NCBI GenBank assembly: GCA_029204225.1
Contig: CM055101.1
Span: 1,794,003-1,858,002, forward strand
DNA length: 64,000 bases
From: Diphasiastrum complanatum
Lineage: Eukaryota > Streptophyta > Lycopodiopsida > Lycopodiales > Lycopodiaceae
Direction of reading: 5' to 3'
Below are positions 10,574 to 22,365 of the stretch, one piece after another. The translations under genes and the position numbers were made by a program. Numbering within the stretch: the stretch's first letter is position 1; each line of letters begins with the position of its first letter. The notes below the pieces were generated by a model. That model worked only from the letters and a program-made list of their open reading frames with translations. It ran no database searches and had not been told where the DNA came from.

Positions 10574-11055
10574 TGTGAAAGATTTCGGATCATTATGATC
10601 CAATCTACTTGAATGATCTTTGGTTAGAAAGGGAAATACACTACCAATCTCACCAATGTAGAAAAATCAGCATCTACACACAAAATGAGATGCAAACACT
10701 AATAGAACTTGATCAAACTTGAATATAATGATAAAGTACTATTGATGTCCATACAAAACCAGCAAACTACTGTATTTCACACTCGTGGATCCAAAAATAG
10801 CAAATATAGATCATTCTACACAGAATTGCAAGCAATCACCAAGATAGTGCACCAATGGATATTAGAATCCAAGAGAACCATGTATAAGCATGAAATGAGA
10901 TAGAGAAGAGAGAAGATAGCTCTCTCCACGAGTTAAATCCTTTTATAACAGGTCCAAACCCTATTTGGCCACTTGGCTTTCCTTCCAAAAATGTTAACCC
11001 TACTAAAGCAAGGTTGGTCCCATCGTGGACAAGCTCGATGGATCCAACCCATTTG
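10574..11055 (-). mobile_element. 5' LTR of the minus-strand copia element
   Basis: The plus-strand left end is TGTGAAAG, beside the primer-binding site. The right end is not clean: homology to gag of another element begins at about 11056, so the U3 end is probably truncated. The segment is clearly homologous in reverse orientation to 19800-20267. Shared features are a WCCATTGGTGCACTATCTTG block, a GA/CT-rich tract and a GGATCCAC-flanked CACAYG motif. A TTATAAAAGG TATA-like element is present on the minus strand near 10950. Confidence 0.8.
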
Positions 11056-12110
11056 TGTAAAATTTTAGATGAAGACAATGCTAATGGCTAAGGATTTGCA
11101 TCATGTTGTCACTGGTATAGAGGCAAGACCCAAAGCAGACGATAATGCAATCTGCCAATGGAAGTTGAAGAATGGCAAAGCCTTCGCGCCGATCATCCTC
11201 AACATATTGGATGTGCAAGTTGCCCATGTGTCCGAAGCTCAAACCACAAAAGAAGTTTGGGACATCCTGAACATGCTCCATGACATGTGGGATATAGCTT
11301 CCAAGCTACACCTTAGCAGGAGATTCTTCTCCCTGAAGATGGCCAATGGTGATTACCTACAGAATCACATCAACCAGTTCAAGAACTTGCTACAACAAAT
11401 GCCCATTGTTGGATCAATCATCGATGATCAAGACACAATAATGACACTACTTTCAAGCTTTCCATGTTCATCACTACACACCCAAAATTGACTCTATCGA
11501 GAGTCATCATGATGTTGTTGTAGGAAGGTACTCGAAGGACGGATTCTCTAGTTCATCGACAGTCAATTCTCGCACCCTGTACATAGAAAAGAGCTTGAAT
11601 AAGCAAAAGAAAGAAGGTCCAAACAATCAAAGTTGAATCAGAAATCATCACAAGGTTGAGAGCAATCAAATCGCCATCTAAGAAGAAACTCCTCTACAAA
11701 TATTACAAATGAACCAACCACGAGATCCAACATTGCCGCATATTACAATCCAATAACAACAGCAAAAGGCTATCGAATCAAATGGAAAATGCAACTATAG
11801 AAGCAACTCAACTCACTCAAGAAGCGGATGATAATGCATTCATGAAAAATCATCAAAAAGCCTCAGACGATAGCTCCTAGTTTTTTTATTCTAGAGCCAC
11901 TTAGCACATGACCAGTCTTATTGACTGTTTCCAATACTATATGTCTTACTGTACCAAAAAATATATTTACCTAGATGACAAGAGCACACATGTTATCGAA
12001 GGCGAAGGCATTGTGAGATTACATTATGTGAATGATTGATTCAAGCTACTTTTAAACAAATCAAAAATAGTGTTATGCTCAAATAAAGTTGATCAAGACA
12101 TTCACCAAAC
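11056..12110 (+). pseudogene. Copia gag and protease relic
   Basis: The open part, 11069-11491, carries MKTMLMAKDLHHVVTGIE, EVWDILNMLHDMW, LSRRFFSLKMANGD and INQFKNLLQQMP, a copia gag. A decayed stretch to about 12110 follows, in which the protease flap region can still be read (YIYLDDKSTHVIEGEG, VRLHYVND). The zinc-knuckle region has been lost to frameshifts. The same family recurs at 43920-44961 (plus) and 63800-64000 (minus), where wording and spacing match closely. It begins abruptly at the LTR edge to its left. Confidence 0.85.
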
Positions 12111-12159
12111 TTTCAGAACGAGGATTGTACAGCACCAATATTCCTTGGCTTCAAATTGA

Positions 12160-12430
12160 GTGGCTATTTTAAGAATTTGATCTGCGAACCATTTCTATTT
12201 GATTTGGGAGTGTTGTAAAGCTACCTTTACAAGCTTTACTTGCGGCGCCATCGGCGCCAGCTATGTCCCCGGCGCCAGCAGCGCCACTGCTGCTCCCGGC
12301 GCCAACGGCGCCGGCGCCGCTCCCGGCGCCACTGTGACCAGAATCCAGCCGGCGCCAAGTTCCTATGGCTGAAAATCTTTGATCGGTTCTAGCGAAGTCC
12401 AGAGAGCTCAGATCGATGTGCAATCACCTC
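12160..12430. repeat. GC-rich GGCGCC cluster
   Basis: Within an AT-rich region, eight GGCGCC hexamers lie at 12244-12356. On the minus strand this stretch reads as a Gly/Ala/Ser-rich low-complexity segment within an 84-codon frame (12423-12169), bordered by ordinary sequence. I see no recognisable domain. It may be the N-terminal low-complexity part of a retroelement protein. Scattered GGCGCCAG motifs continue to 13300. The bases from 12431 to 12570 carry CTAGAGAGAGAAAA-type short repeats and no gene. Confidence 0.6.
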
Positions 12431-12570
12431 ACACGATCTAGGCATGATTAAAGGAAGCCTGGGGATCAATAAAATCTAGAGAGAGAAAATGACTTTCTAG
12501 AAAGAGAAAATCCTAGAGAGAGAAAAACGTGCTTTACCAGCTTGGGTAGAGTGCTTGGTATGAGGGGGAG

Positions 12571-13455
12571 TGCCGAATCACACCAATACTATAGGGGAGT
12601 GCGGGTTGCGACTCAGGGCGAGCTCCAACCAAGTCTCAGCCTCCCTTGCTGGAATGTTGTCATGGCTCTCGCCTTGGCATGCTAGCGCCCCGGAGACTAG
12701 GGTCGGTCACACACTTGAAATGTAACCTTCTCAGATTTATCAATAAAATGGGATTTTCCTCAAACTGACTTTGATTACCTTCTGGGTTTCAGTGTTCGGT
12801 AAAAGCGCCAGTTGTAAGGCCGCTTTCAAAATTTTTAACTTGGCACATAGCTGAGGGTCGTATCCCGGGACGCCAGCGGTATGCCGTCGGGACCATTCGG
12901 TCCGTGGCGCCAGCGGTATGCTGTCGGGACCATTTGGTCCAGGAACTGGTTGTTTCCATATCTGTCGCGGCTTGTGGTTCTGAGTATTCCTTGCATGAAC
13001 GTGAATGGGTTAAGCTCTTGGGGAATGGGCTCTAACCTGTCGGATGAGTTGGATGGCTTGCTTGGGTGGATGTTACCTGTTTATGGCTGTCCAGTCTGGC
13101 GTGGCGCCAGGTTGGCTTCCAGCGCTCGTGACGAAGCTATCAGTTGGTTAAGTCTGATGTAAGTCAGACCGCTTGCTTGGAATGGATGTTACTCGTTTGT
13201 AACGAAGCTTCGAGTTGGTTAAGTTTGATGTATGTCGGGCGGCTTGCTTGGAGGGAAGTCACCCACGTCGGGACCCCCGATCTAGCATGGCGCCAGGTTG
13301 GATCTCAATGTTGGTTTGCGGAACTTCAAGTTGGTTAAGTCTGATCGTTGTTGGCGAGTTGGCTGCTTGTATGTCAAGTGGGTTCGGATGGCAAGAGTTG
13401 AAGGCTGGGAAGCTAAGTCGTGGTTCCAGGCTCCCTTTGGGATGCCTGCGCTACA
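12571..13455 (+). mobile_element. Probable LTR ending at a tRNA-Met primer-binding site
   Basis: The left end TGCCGAATC follows the purine run TATGAGGGGGAG, a likely polypurine tract. The right end CTACA lies 2 bp before TGGTATCAGAGC. AATAAAATGGG near 12741 could be a polyadenylation signal. Imperfect internal repeats are present: CGCCAGCGGTATGC with GTCGGGACCATT near 12870 and 12905, and AGTTGGTTAAGT near 13142, 13212 and 13331. The ends show little inverted repetition, so the left boundary is tentative. Confidence 0.5.
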
Positions 13456-13457
13456 TG

Positions 13458-13469
13458 TGGTATCAGAGC
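13458..13469 (+). other. Primer-binding site (tRNA-iMet type), plus strand
   Basis: TGGTATCAGAGC, preceded by CTACATG, is a perfect match to the usual plant retrotransposon site. It fixes the orientation of the element to the right as plus. Confidence 0.85.
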
Positions 13470-14180
13470 CGACTGGCCGGTCAACTATGCGGATCTCACG
13501 GAAATGGCCATAGTTTGGGGTTCATCAAGACAACTGTTGTGCAAGGTGCTGCCCACAGTGTAAGCACGGGTGCCTCCACGGTCGGGGTGGTCGGCAGAAC
13601 GGGGGACTTGATGAGTCAAGGTGCTGCCCTTGAGGTGTAAGCAAGGTCAGTTCTCGCGGTTCGGGCCTGGCGCTGTCTGCACGTAGGACGGATGAGGCAA
13701 AGTGCTGCCTAGGGAGGTAAAAGCACGGTCTGTACCTTGTGGGGTGCGGGGCGACATATTCGAACTGTACGGGTTAACCATTGATACAGAGATGCTGCTC
13801 GAATTCGGGTGTAAAGCACGGGTGGTTAGCTGCCGGTGCGGGATAGCTGCCGATCGTTTAGCTATAAGGGCTATCGACCAAAAAGTGGTGGGGCGTGACT
13901 GAGGCAATGTGCTGCTTAATGGTGAAAGCACGGATAGTTGGAGGGGTGTCCTATGTGGGCTGATTCCGTGATCGATTTGTATGGGCGCCGGCCAGGCAAA
14001 GGTCCGTTGGCAGGACCATCTCAAAGGGGGATCTTGTCTTTGTTACTTGTTAGTAAACCTGCCTGAGTGTCTTACTTGTACGTATTCGTGGTGAGTCTTA
14101 GTACTCGTGCTTTGCCTGGTTTGCATGATTGCTTGTGATACAAGGAGCTGATGGCTCGAGAAGGAACCTTTTCTTTTGAA
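13470..14180 (+). repeat. Retroelement leader with imperfect repeats
   Basis: A motif of the form GRGTCAAGGTGCTGCC..GTRWAAGCACGG recurs about five times (near 13540, 13615, 13690, 13805 and 13905). The region is GC-richer than its surroundings. No credible gene is present; short open frames on both strands are chance readings of the repeat. It sits where an untranslated leader would follow the primer-binding site. Confidence 0.6.
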
Positions 14181-15134
14181 GGCTGATACCATCAAACAAA
14201 GAGGACTACAGAATCTGTGGGGCGGATTTGCAGTTCAAGTACTCGCACGTGAACGACAACGAAAAACGACTCAATGTTTGCAAAGGATGGATGGCTAGCC
14301 TATTTCTTGGGTTAGTTTCATTTGCGACAATGCCCACCAGACGCAAGCAAGAAGTCAAAAGTTGGAAAGGGCAATTTCAGGGGAGATCTTCTATAGCAGT
14401 TGGTCTTCATTTTGGGAAGGCCACCTTCGGAACTGAAACTCACTGAGCGTGGGTGATATCCAGTATCAGTTGGGTTTTTCCTCAAAGGGGAAAAAGACTA
14501 GGATCCTCTTCAGAATATATTTTGGTCAATAATATGCCCAGAGAAATTTGTACGACTGAGTGTCATTCTTAATGCCATTGCTCATAAAAGCATTGTAATT
14601 TTGTTCATCAATTTGGTCAAACAACATGGATTGCCAGCTATGACAGAAAAGCTGGATGCAAGACAAAAACAAATTCCAAGGGAATTGGATAAGCATCTGA
14701 CTTGGTATGATGTCAAAGAAGTAGATAAAAGAGGATATGGCAACTATACTCTATCCATTCCATGTAGATTGGTTATAAGAACAAGTTGGTTCCCTCTTTC
14801 GGCCCTCCAAAGTAATTAACAAGGGTGTAGACTAAATTAATACTTAAGCAGGGCTAACAAGATCTATAAGAAGGCAAGAGACATCACTTTATCTTTTGGC
14901 TCATTTGTAAGTGAGAGCTCTAAGCTTCCCCTTGTGAATGTGAGCCTTGGGATTGTCAATTGCTAGGTCTCATGTGCGCTATCAACATGAATCCATGCTC
15001 TACTCCATGCCTTGTAATAATTTCTCATCCTTTATGTAATTGCATGGAGATCTTATTGTTTCTAGCTTTCTATGCTTATGCTATCTTGAATGGTTTTTAC
15101 TTCTTTTGCTATTAGCTTTACTTTTATTGTAATG
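14181..15134. other. Degraded sequence without a recognisable gene
   Basis: Only short frames occur, such as 72 codons at 14601-14819, and none has a motif I can assign. The position between a retroelement leader and a gypsy-like protease scrap suggests decayed gag (inference). Confidence 0.35.
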
Positions 15135-15302
15135 GCTATTAGTTTGAATTTGGCACATGACATACTCAATAATGTTGAGGTGAAGATTGAAGGAGAGACA
15201 TTTTTATTGAATTTTGTGGTTATAAAACTTGTTACAATTCCTTCCTATCCAATGTTAATAGGCAGACCCTCGTTATATAATGTTGACGTAGTCACTTATT
15301 AA
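15135..15302 (+). pseudogene. Gypsy aspartic protease fragment
   Basis: The reading VEVKIEGETFLLNFVV followed by IPSYPMLIGRPSL and an end at 15302 resembles the C-terminal half of a gypsy retropepsin, where LIGRPWL is the usual motif. The catalytic Asp half is missing. Assignment rests on one motif and is moderate. Confidence 0.55.
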
Positions 15303-16369
15303 AGAAGAATTTCAATTTCCTGTGAAGGGATTCAATGAAGAGATTAGTATGAACTCGCTGAGAAACAAGTAACCAGCCAAGAAACTCGCACAAATTCTCT
15401 TAATCAAAATGTGAAGGCAATGGTGTGGAAATGGATCCAAACTCAATTTGACAATAAACTCTTCTTTTGCTTGCTCTTGGTTTTGTGTTTCTCACACAAA
15501 TGTCATTATAGATTCTGCTTTGTATTCAGTTGCTCTAAAATCTCATTATAGATTATGGTTTGCATTTAATTGATCTAAATGTGGTTCGGGCCTTTTGTTT
15601 TAAGAGAGTCTCAGATTGTAAAACCCCTAATTTAAAAAAAAAAATGGTGGTACTAAGACAAGAAACAAGATTGATAATGTTAAGTGATACAATTTTTTAC
15701 AAATGTTTTAGTTGTGTCTTGTACACATTTTTAACTACAATCAATTTTAGGTACTAGTATTTTAGTCATCACCATTAGTTACAAACAAGTTCAATATGTG
15801 TATTTCAAAAAAAGTTCAACAAATAATTTGATTTTGTAATTTTAAAATTGTTTGAATCACTAAGATTTTCAATTGTTTATCTAAAAGTTAAACTTTCAAA
15901 GTTTGAAAATCTGAAGCTATACTAAAAGAAATTAATCAATAATTTGTTCAGATTTGAAATTTTGCAATAGAGACAAATTTGGAAATGAAAATAAAAATAG
16001 CTTATGTTATTTTTTTCACATTTGTAAATAATAATAAAATGAAACTTTTTAAAAAATTTATTAATTTTTATAAATTTAAATAATTTTGACAAATTTACAA
16101 ACAATTTTCAACTTTTTTGAAAAAATGGGTGTCTAGGTTCTTTCTTTTTTATCACTGTGTTATTTACATTCTATTTGGTTCTTCATGTTCTAGTTACATC
16201 CTGATGTATAAAATTGATGTAAATAATAGTGAAGGATCCAATATGGACGCTATTCTCTATATCAATTATGAAAGCTATTATAAAACCATAGAAAATAGGT
16301 CTATACTTACGATGGAGATCATTATTAAGATGGATCAAAGTAGGTGGTCAAATCTATGCTAAAACTAGC
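15303..16369. other. Very AT-rich stretch, no gene
   Basis: About 1 kb of A/T-rich sequence with many poly-A and poly-T runs. The last 150 bp precede a polypurine tract and LTR, so they should be the 3' internal end of a copia element, but no RNase H motif survives. Confidence 0.5.
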
Positions 16370-17013
16370 CGAAGAGGGAGTGTGAAAAATTCAACTAGTT
16401 TAGTTGAGTATTTTTGGCAATTTTGAGGCCATCATGAAATTTCAGCTTAGAGATCGATTTATTTTTGTCAATAAAGGCCTAGAAATAGTGTTTGTATTAT
16501 TTTTGGCAAGTAGATTTGTGGATGAGATTAGATTTTGACCCATTCTAATTGGCTAATCTAGACTAGAAATTCTAGGTTTTTGATGAAGTACCAAGAAATT
16601 ATCATTTTAGGGCTAGTTTAGGACAAGTGAACATTTTGGCAATTATAAATAGTAGTACTAGCATGGAGAATGTATTTTTTTTTTGCTTTCTATGTGGAGA
16701 ATTTATTTCCTTTGATTCTATGTCCATCTCTTGCATATTTCTCATGATATTTTCATTTCTAGTGTGTAGAATGTGATTTTTCTTGTTGATATTCAATTCA
16801 CACGTGTAAAATGATGTATGTTCTTGTTGTTGTATGGAAAGGGACAATACCATACTACATCTAAGTGTTGATGATCAGATCTTTATGTGTTTCACAATTC
16901 TAGCATGTGTAAAGTGATGATTTCTATCTTGTAGCCAAATCTAGATTTGCACCCAAGTTTGGTGAAGATCTTAGAAATCCATCAAGTGGGCTTTCGATCT
17001 GATTTTTTCACAC
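16370..17013 (+). mobile_element. Polypurine tract and 3' LTR of a copia element
   Basis: GAAGAGGGAG at 16371-16380 is identical to the tract before the LTR at 1463. The LTR runs from TGTGAAAAAT (16381) to ATTTTTTCACA (17013), 633 bp with near-perfect inverted ends. It carries TTCACACGTGT near 16797, like its relative at 1463-2117, although the interior is strongly diverged. Clearly the same superfamily of LTR, older copy. Confidence 0.85.
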
Positions 17014-17109
17014 TGAACATCTCATCTCTCTCCAAAATATGTCTATGGAAGTTTCGTGTGTAGAAATAATGATGGTGAATAATATCTTTGTTTATTTGGT
17101 AGAAACCTC

Positions 17110-17290
17110 TGTGAAAGATTCAACTAGTTTCATTACATTTTGCTATATTTCCATATTTGGCATATTGAGACCAAAACTTGTTTTAGACTTAGAGATTGAC
17201 TTTTCAAAGTTCATTAGTCTAAATTTCATTTGAATAAACACTTTTTGGAAGTGTGGCAAAGTTGGAATGCGAGTTTGAGTAGATTCAAAT
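17110..17290 (+). mobile_element. LTR 5' fragment, second copy
   Basis: TGTGAAAGATTCAACTAGTTT at 17110 repeats the start of the LTR at 16381 (TGTGAAAAATTCAACTAG). The homology fades within 150-200 bp. It lies 97 bp after the end of that LTR, so it is either a second insertion or a tandem rearrangement. Confidence 0.6.
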
Positions 17291-17340
17291 TTGAATAGTT
17301 GGGTGCATTGAATCTAGACCCAAAATGAGAATCCATGTAG

Positions 17341-17650
17341 AAGTTAGTCTAGGTGATAGTGATAACTATCAATAACATAAGAGAGCACAAGACAATTGTA
17401 GGTGAAACCACGTGCTCATGAAGCCAATTACGTTATGTAACAACTATGAGCTTATTTTTGACAATTATCTGATAGAAAGAATCGTTGCATGAAAGCATCT
17501 ACACTGTGTGTGTCTCTAATGAGATTACGATCATCATCTTTATCATCATGGTACTTGTACAATTTACACTTTTGTAGTTGTTGTGTCATCTAAAGTAGAT
17601 CGTGGCTGCTATCATTGTCAAACTAGCTGCAAAGTACTGGAAGTGGGCGA
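17341..17650 (+). mobile_element. Fragment of the TGTTGG-type LTR family also found at 45035 and 46051
   Basis: AAGACAATTGTAGGTGAAAC, GCATGAAAGCATCTAC and GTAGATCGTGGCTGCTATC parallel blocks at about 45535, 45620 and 45810 and at about 46550, 46640 and 46810, in the same order and orientation. No LTR ends are preserved. The start, TTAGTCTAGGTGATAG, also appears at 45905 just at the internal deletion edge of the nested element. The next 150 bp (17650-17800) hold no gene. Confidence 0.6.
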
Positions 17651-17800
17651 TTGGTATGAGGTCAACAATTGAGTGTGAGGGCTTCGATAGTTTTGAGTCG
17701 AGCATCATGCTACTGACAGTTGATAGAGTCGGCCTTTCTCGAGCATGATGCTACTGTGATGCTAAATTGGTGTATATAGTGATGAATGGGCAGACAGAAC

Positions 17801-18371
17801 CATACCAAGTGTTTGTTATTGGCATTACATTGAGGGAGAGATTGCTTCTATTTGATACAACCCGCCCTTTAGTTCACGGCTAGCTATCACTCTTTCACAA
17901 CTCCCTTGCACAACTAAGGTGACAAACTATAAGTCTTTATTGCTACAAAAATTGACTTGTGTAATGATAAATCATCAATTTTCTAGCTGAAAGCCCTAGC
18001 TCTCCAAAAAATCAATTTTTGGAACAATTCCTTGTCTCTATCTATGATTGCTCCTTCAGTCCTCCGTCTAGGTAAGGTCACCCTTGCCCCAATAAGTGAG
18101 CTGGGTCTAACAATTCCATTTCTCTAGTTTCGTGAGAATAGCCTCCGAAACACCACACATGAACAACATTGTATTCGCTTATCCTTTAACAAAATTTGAT
18201 CTATGTGAGTTGCTTATAGCTTGAACTTGCAGCTCCTCTACAAATTCCAATATCGATGGCTATAATTAGCTCTTTCATCACTAATAGGACAACATGTAGA
18301 GGAAAACTTTAGTGGCTATTCAAATTTCTCCAAAATTTGGCTTTGTAGCAACAGACCTGCACCTCACCAAG
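17801..18371 (-). other. Leader or gag region of a minus-strand LTR element, decayed
   Basis: This lies on the internal side of a degenerate primer-binding site. No protein motif can be assigned on the minus strand. Confidence 0.35.
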
Positions 18372-18713
18372 GCTCTGATACTACTGACAGGATCTTGCAG
18401 ATGTCCAATTATGCTACCAAAGGACATAAGCTATGAAGCTCTTGCAAGCTACTTAGAAAGACCAATTATTTAAGCAAAACTGATAGTGTATATTTCTCTC
18501 ATCATAGTAACTACTATATACATAGAGATTTTCATCTTAAGGCAGTCCTACATCAAGGTTGCCATTGATGGGACCAAGTCCCGACATTTGTGACACTAGG
18601 CAGCACATATATGACATGGTCATGACAAGGATGTGTGTACATTGTAAAAATTGAAATGTACTGTATTGATAAATTTTTGCCATCATAGGACACTTGAGAT
18701 TTCAATTCCAACA
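18372..18713 (-). mobile_element. Short LTR with degenerate primer-binding site
   Basis: On the minus strand the LTR begins TGTTGGAATTGAAATC (18713 leftward), a common copia LTR start. It ends ATCCTGTCA at 18385, followed by TAGTATCAGAGC at 18383-18372, which differs from the standard tRNA-Met site at one position. Length is 329 bp. A TATATAG element sits in the expected part of the LTR. Confidence 0.65.
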
Positions 18714-19799
18714 ATTTGTCCTTTCATGAGTTGTGTCCCAAGGGAGAAATCACAATAATGAATTTATTGAAGTTATTCCTTAAACAATATGATCATATGC
18801 CTATAGCTCGTAGTGATAAAATTTTATTTTATTTTGTAGCCAATAAATTGTTTTGTTCACATGCTCTTTTTGATTGAAAGACACTTAACGAATTAATTTA
18901 TCTTTTTGGCTTGTAAAACTTTGTGCTTGTTCATATATATTCTAAGCAAAATGCTGACGCAATGGTAATACTACAAAGGATCCATAGTAAAGGCCTCGAG
19001 CAATTGAGACAGAGCAATCACAATTACAATTTTCACTACCAAGTAATGGGTACCTTGCGTCTATTATGCCCCTTTTTTAGGCAAATTAAAAAGCATAAAG
19101 TGTCATGTGTTTTTTTTGCAATTTCATAACAAAATGCAAGTTGCATATTACATGCCATAATTTCAAGAATTAAATAATATACAAAAATACATAATTTTAT
19201 TCCATTCCATAAAATGCAACAACATATTGAATTTCAATGTTGACACCTTTTCTGATTTCATGATGCCTTTTTTGCTTGCCTACATAATAAAATAATTTTT
19301 TATTTTACCAACACATTAGACAATAACAACACATTTGAGTTTTTTTTTTGGTTAAAAAAAAAAACACAGCTTCGCTGAAAATATCAAAACCTCATGGTGA
19401 CTCAATTAATGTAAGTTTTCTGCTTGCATACACAATAAAATAATTTTTGATTGTACCAACACATTAGACAACCAATTGTCAACACATTGGATACTCCAAA
19501 AACCCTCATTTAATAGAGAAAAAGGTTGAACACTTTTTTCATTTGAATCAACATATTTTTCATTCTTGAAAAAAACACAAATGCATACATGTGTACCAAA
19601 AATTGTTTGGTCAAAGTATTGGCCAATATAACTCCTTCAGCTTTTTAAACTACTTTCTAATCTCTATACTAATATGTAGTGCATATATTTTTGCTTTGAT
19701 ATGAATGGCTATTATCAAAACTCTTAGAAAAGTGAGGAAAAATATTAGGTCGAGTTTGGACACATTCAGTTATGAATGTTAGATACATTGAATCTAGTC
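18714..19799. other. AT-rich stretch without a gene
   Basis: Only short frames occur (68 codons at most) and none has a motif. ACAATAAAATAATTTTT with TACCAACACATTAGACAA recurs near 19283 and 19432, a local imperfect duplication of about 60 bp. Confidence 0.5.
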
Positions 19800-19904
19800 A
19801 TATTGTTGATAGGGTTTTAGGTCTAGAAAGTTCTTGGAGGGAAACCAAAGTTCAAATGACGCATGGATCTGCTATACATATCTGTACACATGTGGGAAGA
19901 GAGA

Positions 19905-19984
<80 letters not shown>

Positions 19985-20267
19985 CATCTATCCATTGGTG
20001 CACTATCTTGATAATCTTGCAATCTTGTGTGTAGAATGCTCATATTTTGTTATTTTTGGATCCACACATGGGAAGTACAATAGGGTGTATGGACAAAATC
20101 TTCATTTTATCATATATTTGATGTTTTATCAAGTTATTATTGAGTTTGCATCCTTTCATTGAGTAGATGCTGATTTTTCTAAATTGGCAATGTTGTAGAT
20201 TGTGTTGACTTTCCAACAAAAGATTAGGGGACACATTTTGGTTCTTAGTGATATGAAATTCTTCACA
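19800..20267 (+). mobile_element. Copia LTR remnant containing a long (CT)n tract
   Basis: Homologous in opposite orientation to the LTR at 10574-11055 (shared CCATTGGTGCACTATCTTG, TATTTTTGGATCCAC and GTAGATGCTGATTTTTCTA blocks). It ends GAAATTCTTCACA at 20267 but has no primer-binding site after it. The (CT)n tract at about 19908-19980 is an expansion of a short pyrimidine tract present in the other copy. Open frames across it are artefacts rich in Ser and Leu. The following 560 bp (20268-20830) show nothing recognisable. Confidence 0.75.
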
Positions 20268-20839
20268 GTTGCTACTTGGATCCAAGACGTGTTTGTCTAG
20301 ATGTGGATCAATACTTTAATTCTGGACCCCTCGTTGTAAACTTTTATAGTCAAAGGACTTGTCCTTATACTATTGATGGTGGTGTATAGAGCTATCAATT
20401 GTACTAGAGACCATTCAGTGATCCCTTAGGGGAATTATGGGCTCAAAATGGGCCCTTTATAAAATTTCATTGTAGAGAGAAACGACGTAGAGAGAGAATG
20501 CAAACTGTTAATTTTTTGTTGTCGTTTTCCTAGTTTCCAGCCTAGCCTAACGTTTAACTACTATGGTTAACTTCAGCCATTAGTTAGTTAAGCATGAGAT
20601 GTAATAAGTTCTCCACATCCTTGTTTCAAAATTCGGGGCTAGAGCTTTAAGAGTATCGTGGTAAATCTTGGTGTGCTCACTGCAAAACTGAATCGGGAGT
20701 ACAATCAGCACTTTTGAAATCTTTGTATGCTTACAATGAAACATGAGATTTTTCAGCATGACATAGGCATTACAAAAGTAAGGTACACTAGATTTATTCA
20801 GTTTGCCTTATTGTAGTTTGAAGCATTTACATCTTGTAG

Positions 20840-21205
20840 GTTTCAACAATGGCAATGTTCCATTTGCATGATGCACTTCCTATGGAATGCAGTCCATTTA
20901 TTAAGAAAAATTGGAAAGCTGTAGAGAACGTTGCTGAAATAGTAAGAGAATTGAAAATGAAGATTAGCAAGAAACACGCCTCCCATGCGGCGTGACATCC
21001 AAATTTGAACAAACTACATATTGTTAGAGGGGACTGGAAACTCCCTATACAACTGGTCAACGACATAATTCTTGTCATCATCACTTTGTTTGCGCCAATC
21101 CTTGAAAATGTCCTTGTTGAAGAGGACGTGCGTGAGTTGCCTCATGCGAGTTATCACAAGACCAATGTGCTCATCCTCCACTGTGTGAGTGCGGTGGTCT
21201 TGTAA
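20840..21205 (-). pseudogene. Transposon ORF scrap, copy 1
   Basis: On the minus strand RMRQLTHVLFNKDIFKDW followed by KNYVVDQLYREFPVP can be read at about 21155-21030. The same reading recurs in the next entry about 920 bp away, so this is a duplicated coding segment, not chance. I cannot name the family with confidence; it has the look of an En/Spm-like or other plant transposase accessory protein. Confidence 0.4.
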
Positions 21206-21349
21206 TCACTCGCACGAGACAACATATTGAATGAGAGGATGTCGACGAGTAGTTTATAATTGATAAATAAAAAAATTACAAACATTTAAATTACATCCAT
21301 GCAATTGAAAATTCATGTAGAGGACTTAACTTAAAAAAATTATATATAT

Positions 21350-22365
21350 TTATACATAAATGTTCCAATTACAAACATATATCATAATGAAACGCCTAAT
21401 CATTAGATCCAGTTGAATCATCCCCGTCTTGGTCATGGTCGTCAGACTCATGTGACTGTGATCCATGAGAATAGGAGTGCGATACCTACTTGCAATAAAG
21501 ATGTGTAAATTTTGTAAGTGATTCTGTTAGATTGTCCGACCAAATGAATGTGATGAAGTTAAAATATGTCTTGAAGCCATACATCTACCTCAGAATATCC
21601 ATCTCAATCAATGCTCACTCCTCATCTCTCCAATAATTCGAGTAACGATTGCATGTTGTTGAAAATTGCATAATTATACTCCTCTTTTGTGAGAGACCGC
21701 TTTACGGCAGATTTCTGTATGAATCGAAAAATTGGTGATTGTAATTAAATGTAAACAAATTATCAAATAAAATTTAAATTACGACAATATCAAATTCAAC
21801 TTATGGGTGGGGAGACTTACGAAATGGGCATGAAAAGAATCTTGGCCCCACTGCCAAGGTGAGAAGGCCCTGTAGTCTCTAATTGCTTCTTAGTTGCCTC
21901 TCATTGTTGCTTGAGACGATCAGGATTTTCTCGACATTTTTATTTTGAAAACTTCCAATCTTCCAAACTGGTCAACAACATAATTCTTGTACTCATTACT
22001 TTGTTTGTGCCAGTCCTTGAAAATGTCCCTATTCAAGACCACATGCGTGAGTTGCCTCATGCAGTGATCACATGACCACCGTGCTCATGCTTCACTATGT
22101 GCTTCTCTGCATTTATGTCATAGGATGGCAAGACATTAGCAGATGGAGAGGTGGCAAATGGAGTGTAGAGAGGAGTAGCATCGGGCCAAGGGGAAGTGAG
22201 TGGATTGGGGGAAGTGACTACAATAGGAGAAGTTTGGAGAGGAGTTTGAAGGCGATAGCGAGATGGTCGAGGAGTAACCAACAACGGTCGGAATGGGAGA
22301 AAAAATCGGTGGACTGGCCTGGCCTGGCAAGAGGGATCACGGTGCCATGGAGTCCCCATAGGGGG
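21350..22365 (-). pseudogene. Transposon ORF scrap, copy 2, with Pro/Ser-rich N-terminus and acidic tail
   Basis: Minus strand: a Pro/Ser/Thr-rich segment (22359 to about 22070) leads into MRQLTHVVLNRDIFKDWH and KNYVVDQF (about 22050-21970). After several probably intronic or decayed stretches an acidic end ESDDHDQDGDDSTGSND stops near 21395. The architecture of Pro-rich start, compact core and acidic end is seen in plant transposon-encoded proteins, but I did not identify catalytic residues. The plus-strand 150-codon frame at 22072-22524 is its shadow. Confidence 0.4.

Noticed and set aside
19772-20162. Three overlapping frames with long Ser-Leu runs
   Set aside because: They are readings of the (CT)n tract in an LTR remnant; all three frames are open for the same reason.
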